Source: Linaria vulgaris (taxonomy: Eukaryota > Streptophyta > Magnoliopsida > Lamiales > Plantaginaceae). Taken from it: a DNA stretch of 64,000 bases. Made by a program: the position numbers and the translations under genes. Within the stretch, counting starts at the first letter, position 1. The number at the start of each line of letters is the position of its first letter. The notes beneath the pieces are model-generated. The model was not told where the DNA came from. It searched no databases and was given only the letters and a program-made list of their open reading frames with translations. Location of the stretch: the NCBI GenBank assembly GCA_948329865.1, contig OX415249.1, positions 120,038,286-120,102,285 on the forward strand, read 5' to 3'. Positions 55,097 through 64,000 of this stretch are shown here, piece after piece.

Positions 55097-57649
55097 GGAT
55101 GAATTATTACGAATGCTCTGTATGTTCTGATTTTTAACAAAAGTGCCCAAAGTTTTATCGGCCCTGAATCGGTACCCCTTAACTTTTTGATTTTACGATA
55201 AAAATGCCATTTTACCTATATTCGGGCTTTTTTGTTGATTTGGCTGCCACATCGTCGCCACATAAAAAATATTTAGCTTTTTTTAACACATCCATCATAT
55301 AATTATAGAAGAATAAAATTTCAGAACTACCCTTATAATTTTAAAATTGCACTAAACACCCCAAAATATAACTTCATCTTCAAATATTTTTGAATATTTT
55401 AGAAAATACTTTGAGAAATTCAAATACTTTATGTTAACACTCATTTTATATCACTTTAATATTTCAGTAAACGTGTATTTTATTCGAAACGCCCTATCTG
55501 ATTCTCGGAAAATAAAGACCGATTTGTGTATGAGACGGAAGGGAGGACAAAGAGAGTAAGTTGATTCTTTTATTCAGCTAGTTCTTCAGCTATCGGGTAC
55601 ACTCATATTTATAGGGGATATTTTGGAGACAAATGTCCTTATGCATGTAGAATTTAATGATAGGTGGTTATTCATGCAACTATTGGCTGATTAGCATGTT
55701 ATTCTTCTAACCTTTGGTCCCTTTCTCGTAGGCACGTGTCATGGAATGGTATTTCGGCACGTGGTCTTCCATTGTGTCTGATAGCACTCTCTAGCATCGT
55801 GGTGAGGTCATTTAAGTCTTTTTGTCACATGAGTTATCATGGTGCTATTGGCATAGGAAGCATGCCTTCGAGTTTGCCTTTGTAGTATCCCGATTCATTG
55901 CTTGTAGGGTATCGTAGGTGCTATGGGGTATCGTAGGTGCTATGGGGCATCGTAGGATCATCCAAGATCCATAGTGCCACGCGCGGACTCTCTGTATCAT
56001 GTAAGCTCCATCATGATATACAGTGAAGCTCCATCATGATATACAGTGAGACTTAGGGAGCATCACGATGTATTTCGGGCATTGCCAAATCATGTTAAAT
56101 CTGTATCCCCTATGGTGGCATCGTGACGTTCATTTCCACTTTTCTGGGGTATTGTGTCAGACGATATGTATCTGTTAACGGTGGTATGGTATTGGTACCA
56201 TCGTGGACCGAGGACAGAAAAACGAGAAATTAGCACTTTAGAAATTAAAATATCTTCTTATTTATTTGTTAAAAATATTTAAAATTCTGTTTAAAAAATT
56301 ATAAATTGAATTTACATATAACTTAAATAAGGATAAAATATGAAGAAAAAAAGTATTAAAAATCTTGAAAAAATCTGAATACATTAGAAATTGAAGTATT
56401 TACGTATTTATTTGTGAAGAATACTTTAAAATTCTATTTTAAAGTTTATGTATTAAATTCACATATAAATTAAAATTTTTGAGGTGAACATACATTTTTA
56501 CCCTTATTTTTGAGAATTTCTTAAAAAGAAAAATGAAAAACTTGCACTCTAAGAAAAATAAAATTATTATATATTGTGTTTTGAAATTTAAATATAAAAA
56601 GAAACCAAACCCATGAGTTTTCAAAGTCACGCAAGATTGGATTTAACAAAAAAGAAAAGAAAAAACTTGAAAAATAGTTTAATTGAATTTTTCTAGAAAT
56701 TATAATTTTCAATTAAATGTATAAAATATATAAAAGAATAATATTTCAAAAGTTGCCTTCAACTCACCCCAACTACACGCCCCCACCCCCCACAGCCACC
56801 ACCACCACCGTTTGGCCATCTCAACCAGTACTAAATAAGAGGGATAACAAAAATCGCTTCGCTCCGTAGAAGTAAAATCGTCGAGTCTCTTTACACTCGG
56901 GTGGCACCAGTGTATGAACACCGATGCTGAAAATGACACCGTTCGGATTGGTAACTTGCGGTCGTGGTGGTGTTTGGGGGGGGGGGGGGGGTAGGGGGAG
57001 GTAAAGGAATAAATTATCAATTTGATAGTTATTGCAATAATTCGTAATAAAAAAACTATGTTTCTATTTATATAACTATCAAATCTTTATAATTAAGAAA
57101 GATATTTTTAAATCTTAAAACAATAAATATTTATAAAATGATAAAAATGCCATTTTATATCAAGTATAAGCTAAAACAAAAGTTTGAATGCAAAGTCATT
57201 TTTTTAGAATATAATCGATATTTTAAAAGTATTTAGGAGTTAATTAGTTTCTATTTTAGAAATCCAAAGGTGTTTTTTTAGAGTCGATTAATTTGTTTTT
57301 CAAGATATGTAACTAAAAGTAAAAAGTAACATATGTGAAGTTTTTGCTATGAACTCAATATAACGGTACTTAAAAATAATTTTAGAGTGCAACATGATAA
57401 TTAAATAAAACATAGTAAGATTTTGGTAATTAAAATAATATCGGGTTGTTTTTTAAAATCCACCTTAGAAGTCGTTGCTTACATGGTGGGCGACTTGGCA
57501 GCCACATCAACAAAAAAGTCTGTAATGAGGGCAAAAATGTATTTTTAGCAGAAAAACGAAAAATTACGAGGTACCGATTCAGGCCCGATAAAACCTTGGG
57601 CACTTTTGTTAAAATATTAAAGAGAGAGGGCATCTGTAATAATTTGTAC
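55097..57649. mobile_element. Mutator-type fold-back element nested in the Harbinger element
   Basis: Inverted arms share AATTATTAC, AACAAAAGTGCCCAA, GTTTTATCGG(G/C)CC and TGGCTGCCA/TGGCAGCCA. Nine-base flanks TTAAAATTA (55088-55096) and TAAAAATTA (57650-57658) agree 8 of 9. The core contains CCACCACC, a poly-G run (about 56978-56990) and repeats; an LTR-like block lies in the left arm. No transposase. Confidence 0.7.
55499..56216 (-). repeat. Possible solo LTR inside the fold-back element
   Basis: On the minus strand it would begin TGTCCTCGG and contains TATAAATATGAG with an AATAAAAG signal about 50 nt on. It holds direct repeats of GTATCGTAGGTGCTATGGG (near 55909, 55932) and AAGCTCCATCATGATATACA (near 56003, 56026). 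The borders and TSD are unresolved; the left border could be 55474. Confidence 0.4.
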
Positions 57650-58199
57650 TAAAAATTAATCAAATCATAATCATAATTACTAATGAAAACAACACTCTTT
57701 ATAGTTACAAGAACTACATGATTGTGTTATTTATTTTAGTAGATTGACATTTTTTAATTTGCATCAATGTGACGTAATATTTAACCACATAAGAGGTTTC
57801 AACTTCAAAGAGCCAATCTTTTATGAACAAACACAAAAAAAGAAGTTCACGGGAGAAATAACTCAAGTATATGATAAAAATAATATTAAATGTGATAAAA
57901 ACATAAGATCCTGTGTGTAAAAGGGAATGCTCGAATTGTATTTCTCGGATATTGTTGGAAATATGAATTATATTGATTAGTAAAAAATAAATGGTAAAAT
58001 TGTACATATATAGTTTGATTAAATAAATAATTACAACCATAAACTAGAAGAAGGTCCAGAGCAGCGTCAAGATTGTGGGAGTATTTAGCTAAAAACAAGT
58101 TTTCAAACCACATAAGCTATATTTACAAACACCATAAAAATATTTAATTTAAGCTAAAAGTTAATTTTGACTTTTTTAAGAGTTTGCAAAACCGCCTTA

Positions 58200-59251
58200 A
58201 TCCTAAGCAAATTATAAAATTTCGTTATCTAAAACTAATCTTGAAAAAAAATCACATTTTATCTCTGGCCAAGAAATATTTATATGAGAGAGAGAGAGAG
58301 AATTGCTTATTTGATTAATAGAATTAGTTGTAATGATTTAAGTAAAAAAAATTAAAAATAACATAATTTGCTAACAAGTGAAGATCAAAGGGTTCTATTA
58401 ACAAATCTTAAAAACTAAAGATGAATTTGTAATGAGACACGGCCGAGTGTGATGCACAACAGATCTTCTGGGTGTTTATGTCCCTTGATGTACGACGGAC
58501 GAAGCAATGGAGTGTAATTTGGTGTTATTATGTCTGGCTTACACGGGTTACGAGTAATATATTAATTGGGAATGAATACACCAAACTTTGCTAGCCTATT
58601 ATGGAATACGAATACCTTTGTCCAGAACACCCTAGCACGAAAGTACAACTGAGATAATGAGTCGAACTGTGCTCTTAAGAAAACTATACGGTTGTATCGA
58701 AATTCAGTATTGAAACTACTATTCTCGATTCTGAATTAAATATTAAAATCAGACTTCTCATCTTTGGGCTCTATATTGACAAGAATTTTCTCGACTCTGA
58801 ATTGAGTATCGAATGTGGATGAGTATCAGATGTAGTGAATCCAGAGTGATGGCTCTCGATTTTGCTCAGTATCGAAAAAGAGTTTTTGATACTATGTGAG
58901 TTAGGTGATACACTAATAAATGATGTGACGTGAACCTTGGGGTATATATAGACCCTGTTTGGATGTATTTTCGGCAATTTGGTTTGGTTCGTTTTGGTTT
59001 GAGTGTTTGGAAAATGTTTTGAAAAAATTTTAGAAGGTTGAAATTTAATTTGGATGTTGTTTGAGTGCGGAGTGTTGGGAAGAAAAGTAGGTATATATTA
59101 ATATAAACATCAAATCAATGTGATAGATATGTATAAAAGTAATAATTTAATTAATAATAATTAATTGTTGATTGATAATATTTAGATATTATTGGTTTGA
59201 AGATTGTATGTATTTTATTTGCTGTTTTATGAAATCAAATATTTTATCATC
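58200..59251. other. Intergenic, no gene seen
   Basis: AT-rich. A GACCCTGTTTGGATGTATTTT segment near 58950 looks like a single Tourist-like end without partner. A (GA)n run lies near 58287-58301. Confidence 0.4.
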
Positions 59252-59727
59252 CACTACTAAAAAAAACGTCTTTAGTGACGTGGGAATGTGTCACCATAAA
59301 ATACATGTAGTGACGCTTTTGCTTTAGTGACGCTTACAAAAAGCGTCTCATATTTAGCACAAACAAGAGTCATATTTAGCTTACTGTAGGAGATTTATTA
59401 CCTTATGTTTGATCAAAACGAGTAAGACAGAGGCTGACTATTACTAACACATCTTAGGATAATCTCAAATCTGACAACGTCCTCCAAGAGAAGAATCGAT
59501 CTGTGTAACAGATGGCTCTGACAGTTTATCGTACCCCTTTTTATTTCATAAAACAATAAAATAGTCAGTACTTTTACACATCAAGAGTTACTAAAGTATA
59601 ATCAGAGTGACAATGAAATAAGTTTCTAGCTAGTAGAATAATAACAAATAGAAGGGAGTTGAACAAGAATTAAAGCAAATACAAATATTAAAAGCTATAC
59701 GATATTTGTTTATGCCACAAGAAGAAT

Positions 59728-60006
59728 TTAGAGCAAATGTAAACATAAGAAGATAAATGATATTTGCTTGAACAGGAATGCACAATCAGCTCCCCTGCAA
59801 ACATGGTGAATGGTATGAATTGAACAAATGGGTATGTGATTGAAAAGTGCGTTAATTTGCTCGTCAACAATATCCAATATTGTCGAGATCACCTCAAGAG
59901 TATTTTTGTGGCCAAAGCTTGACAGATGTTTTAAAAATAATTGAAATGTGCCAGCGCAGTAAATTAAGCCACAAATGCTCCGATGCATCGGGAGAAGTAG
60001 AAACAT
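59728..60006 (-). other. Unrecognised open frame in the CACTA element
   Basis: 92 codons; product starts MFLLLPMHRS and has a helical stretch (NTLEVISTILDIVDEQINALF). No family recognised; could be another captured exon on the same strand as the CstF64 fragment. A short frame not strong enough to call a gene. Confidence 0.25.
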
Positions 60007-60305
60007 TTTGAGGAGTCAGCATCATCATCCTCATTACGAGTTCAAATACCTAAATTAACTATTGTTTGCATCTGTGAATTGGTTGCAACCACATTTGCAT
60101 GCAAGCATCAATGTGTGACTTACCTTTCTTTTGACTTTCCCTAAGCAAAAGCTTTCTACTTAACTATACAATTTTTCATCTCGAGATGATGTCATCTCGT
60201 TATTTCTTTAAATTACTGTTAATTACGATTTAGCGATCAAAGTTGACTTATTGAAAACACAATAAATAGAAAAAAGATGGGTCGGAAGCAAAATCAAACT
60301 CTCAC

Positions 60306-60516
60306 CTGAAGGAAACAACGGGACCAACCTCCTCGCAAAGTTGCATGAGCTGCTCTTCCGTAGCATCATACGGAATATTCCCAACTACAAACACATATCA
60401 AATAATGTCAAAAACAATACACAAGAAAAGCAAAATCAAGACTGCATTACGCCGATCACAATAAAAAAGTAATCACCAACGACGCAGCGATGCTGAGACT
60501 GAGTCGCGGCGCACAT
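60306..60516 (-). pseudogene. Captured 5' exons of a CstF64-type RNA-binding protein gene
   Basis: Exon 1 (60516-60477) starts MCAATQSQHRCV and ends G|GTGATT. Exon 2 (60384-60306) follows TTTGTAG| and ends CAG|GTGAGA. Across the join the product reads VVVGNIPYDATEEQLMQLC, then EEVGPVVSF. The RNP2 strand and first helix of an RRM with this VGNIPYDATEEQL...VGPVVSF wording is characteristic of CstF64 (cleavage stimulation factor subunit 2), which binds the downstream element in pre-mRNA 3' end processing. The remaining RRM strands, hinge and tail are absent, so it is a fragment carried by the transposon. Confidence 0.75.
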
Positions 60517-61560
60517 CAAACTATTTCTGTTATCAATGACCACCAATCAGCTTCATCTTCTTTTCCTTTGCTACGACACTGAAACACACGCATACGTATT
60601 AAAATCAAGAAAGAATGACGAATCAATTTGCTTATACAAGACAGATATACGGTCTCAATATTCGGAATGGGCTTGTTAGCTGCTACTACCATAATCGACA
60701 ATACTATCGAATGTCAGCGAGAACTCGGCTTATCGTTTGTACTACTTCAATTATAAATCTTACTCATAATTTTGTCCCCTGGCAACCACATTAATTAGTT
60801 ACATATAACAAGTTCCAATTTATAATTGTAATAATTAAACACATCATATGGTTAAAAGAGTTAGCCTTTTTTCTCTTTTTAATATTTTTCACTTAATAAC
60901 AGAATAATTCTTTTGATCCATCACTTATACACACAATCATACATAAAGAACCTAACTTTCGTCTAATTAAAGCTCTAATGGAGTAAAATTGATAAGATAA
61001 ACACCATAAATTTACAACAAAAAAAATAATAAAGAAAAAAGATCAGACCTTTGATTGTAAGTTAGAAACACAGCAGGAAAATAATTAGTCCCTTGTGGAG
61101 GAGAAAAGGCGGAGACAGCGGCGGAGAACAGGCGGCGATAGTACGGGCGAATAGGTTTTCTATAAAGTTAGGGCATACTGAAATTATTGAGGCTTTGAAG
61201 AAAACCTATTCTTCAGCAACTCATCCACAACAATGCTCCATACACACACGCACACACAAATTACCTGGTGGAGGAATTGAAATTTGGAAATAACGAAATC
61301 CCTTTATTTGCCGTGATGAGGCTGCAACTGCTAAAGAGGAGAGAGTGGGGATTTCTAGGGATTTCTCATTTTTTTTGTTCGGTGAATTGAAAATATGGGT
61401 TCTCCAAAAAAGGGGGGATAAATGAAAGGGGCGGTAACTCACAAATTTTATTCAAATGGGGACCGCCTTATTGATGCGTCACTAAATATTGATATTAAGA
61501 CGCTTTTTTAACAGTGTCACAATAGGACCGATTAATTAGGTGGTTTTTTTAGTAGTGATC

Positions 61561-62559
61561 TCTAATTTACCCTCTAAGTCAAAAGGAAATAATGCAATAT
61601 GAGGTTCTTAATTTTTTTTATTTTTATAACCTATACTCCCTAATTTTGGCAAAATAAATAGACAAATTAATTTCTCTAATAATTGTTAAAATCCTGTAAC
61701 ATCTCAATTTTAACCTTGCCTCTTTAGATAACCCGTATCCGTGATGTGTGGCTTTTTACAATTAAACTTGTATATGGCATAACATATACACACATACATA
61801 CACACATATACCTTATTATTCAAAAGATTTCTTTGTGGATACTGAGATATCAGCTTTTGTTCAAAGCCTAAATACAAAACCTAATTCCCTTTTGTAAATA
61901 ACGTTTCAAAAAGAAAATCCTTTAATAAAATTTAAACTCAATTAAAAAAAAAAACTAATGTCGCTCTTAAATTATAGTTCTCATGTTTCATCAAGACGCG
62001 ACTTTAATTAAGGTAATTGCAAATCTACGTTTTTAACTGATAAAACTTAATAGTACTTAAGTGGAGTATTTGCATCTTTCATTAATTTTAGTCAAATGAA
62101 AAAAGAGTTTACCCTCTAGCTAGTTTTCTTTGGTACTATTAATTTATTTGTTACATTGTTTTTTCAGTTCTAAATAATGTTGGTTATAAAACATCGAAGG
62201 TATATATAACATTAGAAGTTTATTCTATAATTTCTTTTTCTTTTCTGAAAATCAAATTGAATTCCATATATATGTAGACATAAGACATTTAACTACATTA
62301 ATAAGTTCCACTTAAATAATTTGGTCAATAAATAAATCTAATAAACAAATCCTCTTCTAATTAGGACTTGCTATGACCGACTTCAATTAGGATCACTTTG
62401 TAAGATTTGCAATTAATATAATATAGTTGATCGCCAGCAAAACTGCCCATTCTTTTTCTTTTACGAGGAATTGAGATTTTTGCATTATATTATTAATGGA
62501 TAAATTAAATTGTTATATGCATGTGAGTTTCGAGATCCGTGATACATATCACATCACAT
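61561..62559. other. Intergenic, no gene seen
   Basis: AT-rich with stops in all frames. Confidence 0.45.
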
Positions 62560-62880
62560 TACATGACACTAAAACTGTTCATTCTTGAAAGTGGGGTAAA
62601 AATTTCACACCCATCAAATAGTCAATTTTGACATTTTGCATTTTTAAAATAAAATGACACCACTTTGCACCACTAAACTTGATTTTTTGACACATTGCAC
62701 GCCCTTATGTGTTTTTATAGGGGCAAAAAGGACATTTAACATAATTAAATAAAAAAATAAAAATCTAAAATTGAAAAATAGAAAAATGAAAAACTCAATT
62801 CTATTGAAAATAAGAAAAAAATTAAATTAACTAATACGTCAAATCCCCACCACCATGCTCATCAGATCAGCTTGTTAATA
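62560..62880. repeat. One-armed fold-back-like sequence
   Basis: GGGGTAAAAATTTCACACCC, GACATTTTGCATTTTTAAAA and GGGGCAAAAAGGACATTTAAC resemble the arms of the Mutator-type elements at 35547 and 55097 in wording, but no inverted partner was found in the window. Confidence 0.3.
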
Positions 62881-63117
62881 ACAGAATTGAAACCCACCAC
62901 TTTTGAAACCCACCACTTTTGGTAGTAATCGAAAGTCACTTTCTTTCAAATTCCACATCAATATTAATAATATCAGTAAGTAGTGTGTAATGATAATTAA
63001 TTATTTTGCCTACAAATCCCTAGCTATGTTGCATGGTGTACAATAAAATTTTCTAAGTCTTTAAAAATAAAAGATGAAAAAATTGTTGAACAAATAAAAC
63101 TTGTGAATTTGATGAAT

Positions 63118-63796
63118 TTATAGAGTAACAATCTCTTTGATCATCTGATTCGATTTTACAAGGACAATGACTTGAACTTTAAACAAATCTTGAAGGCGAT
63201 CTTCACTTCGATCTTCTTCAAGGTACTTGAATATTTGACGAACGTCGATGCGAGGGCTTGGCAGCTTGATCTCGGATTGAATGGACTTTTGACTTCGAAT
63301 TTGATTTGAAGATTGTTGAAGAACAATATGATCTTCGTCTTCAGTTCTTCGGATATGTGAACTTTGATCTTCTTTGAAAGGGACTTTGATCTTCAAAAAC
63401 AGTTTTTCGAGGGCTTTGGAGCTTGTTCTTGAATCAAACGGACTTTTTTGTTTGAAGATTGTTGAAGAACGGTATGAACTTGACTTGGATTTGTTGAATT
63501 TGTTGAAGCTCGATCTTCCTCGGCAGAAGTGCGATCTTCAAAAAAATGGTTATTTGATGGACTTGAGGCTTGATGATGGATCCAATGGAAGTTTTTGTGA
63601 AGAACACCTTGAATGCCGCGAAGAACGCTTTAAGATGGATGAACTTGGTGGAGCGAAAAACTTAGAGCTTCTCCCTCTTCAACTTGTGAATATTTGTGTG
63701 TGTCATTTTCTTTATGAGAGGACCCCTATTTATAGTTGTGAAAACCTAGAGCTCCTTGCTTGTGATTGGTCGGTTTATTTTCAAGATAAGCATTGA
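63118..63796 (-). repeat. LTR-like leader with repeats, minus strand
   Basis: Repeated GAAGATTGTTGAAGAAC (63308, 63454) and multiple GATCTTC/GAAGATC motifs make fortuitous open frames on both strands (63118-63396 minus, 63374-63796 plus). A minus-strand TATA box (CTATAAATAG, 63726-63735) suggests this is transcript-leader sequence of a retrotransposon LTR. Confidence 0.4.
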
Positions 63797-64000
63797 TTTA
63801 ATTTGGCTTGCTTATCAAGAAATATCTAGAACACATCATATTTCCATGTGTAATAATGTGATTGGTTGAAATATATCATCTTTTCCACAAGGCCTTGTTT
63901 AATTGGCTGCATTGCATCATCATTTTTTTCACGTGGCTTTATTTGATTGGTTGTAATTCTCCATCTTTTTCATGTGGCTTTATTTGATTGGCCAACAATA
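63726..64000 (-). promoter_or_regulatory. Minus-strand promoter: TATA box with CCAAT array
   Basis: TATAAATAG at about 63726-63734. Upstream CCAATCA/CCAATTA/CCAACCAAT-type boxes at about 63764, 63861, 63901, 63947 and 63987, within an approximately 45-nt direct repeat containing GTGGCTTTATTTGATTGG (63934, 63974). The element continues beyond the window. Confidence 0.5.

Larger units (their letters stand above)
54849..58196. mobile_element. PIF/Harbinger-type (Tourist-like) element with TTA TSD, interrupted
   Basis: Left end GGTGGTGTTTGCAAACTCTT and inverted right end GGCGGTTTTGCAAACTCTT, with TTA on both sides (54846-54848, 58197-58199). 3-bp TTA duplications and G-rich ...TGTTTG ends characterise PIF/Harbinger. 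About 790 nt without the Mutator-type element inserted at 55097-57649. Confidence 0.75.
59252..61557. mobile_element. CACTA transposon carrying host gene exons, TSD ATC
   Basis: Ends CACTACTAAAAAAAACG and inverted CACTACTAAAAAAACCAC, with ATC on both sides (59249-59251, 61558-61560). Subterminal TAGTGACGC / GCGTCACTA motifs occur at both ends. No transposase, but it contains a CstF64-like 5' exon pair (60306-60516), hence a gene-capturing (Pack-type) element. Confidence 0.85.

Noticed and set aside
63374..63796. 140-codon plus-strand frame
   Set aside because: Leu/Glu-rich translation of GATCTTC-type repeats antisense to a promoter; no domain.

Overview
The window is nuclear DNA of a flowering plant, most likely a eudicot. 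It is AT-rich, has introns with canonical splice sites, and is dominated by plant transposable elements. No bacterial features, rRNA or tRNA genes were seen. Only two loci look like intact resident host genes: a short group-IX-type AP2/ERF transcription factor (23218-23616, minus) and a STIG1-family cysteine-rich secreted protein (37265-37834, minus). A GRF zinc-finger gene (6511-6916, minus) and two small spliced genes near it (7518-8126 and 9230-9777, plus) are less certain and may belong to DNA transposons.

Layout. 1-780: 5' LTR, primer-binding site (PBS) and gag start of a minus-strand copia element cut by the window edge. 2668-5233: a Mutator-type fold-back element with a second one nested in its right arm. 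6.3-12.9 kb: GRF zinc-finger gene, unknown two-exon gene, Myb/SANT-like gene, and remains of a PIF/Harbinger transposase with its Myb-like partner. About 14.0-21.9 kb: an endogenous pararetrovirus (Caulimoviridae) on the minus strand, with a PBS, nine tightly coupled ORFs and a TATA/polyA region, disabled by only four in-frame stops. 22758-22826: a possible TRIM LTR. 23.2-23.8 kb: the ERF gene and its G-boxes. 25.4-34.7 kb: a decayed CACTA element with a TNP2 transposase (minus), a second gene (plus) and large palindromic subterminal arrays. 34.7-35.5 kb: a copia gag-protease fragment whose LTR is broken by a Mutator-type element (35547-36810). 37.3-37.8 kb: STIG1. 38284-40564: a non-coding CACTA with 3-bp duplications. 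41862-54794: a minus-strand copia element split by a complete Ty3/gypsy element (44646-52907, 5-bp duplication TGGAC). The gypsy element resembles the Tat lineage, has gag and protease but no reverse transcriptase or integrase, and carries a spliced antisense gene. 54849-58196: a Harbinger-type element (TTA duplications) containing a Mutator-type element, itself containing an LTR-like block. 59252-61557: a CACTA element (ATC duplications) that has captured the first exons of a CstF64-type polyadenylation-factor gene. 63.1-64.0 kb: an LTR-like minus-strand promoter with a CCAAT array.

The most unusual items are the pararetrovirus, whose coat-protein ORF lies upstream of the movement-protein ORF in a chain of stop-start overlaps; the gypsy element that lost its polymerase but kept an antisense gene sharing TCGATATC motifs with the LTR; and the CstF64 exon capture. 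All assignments come from reading the sequence and translations by eye; no database search was run.
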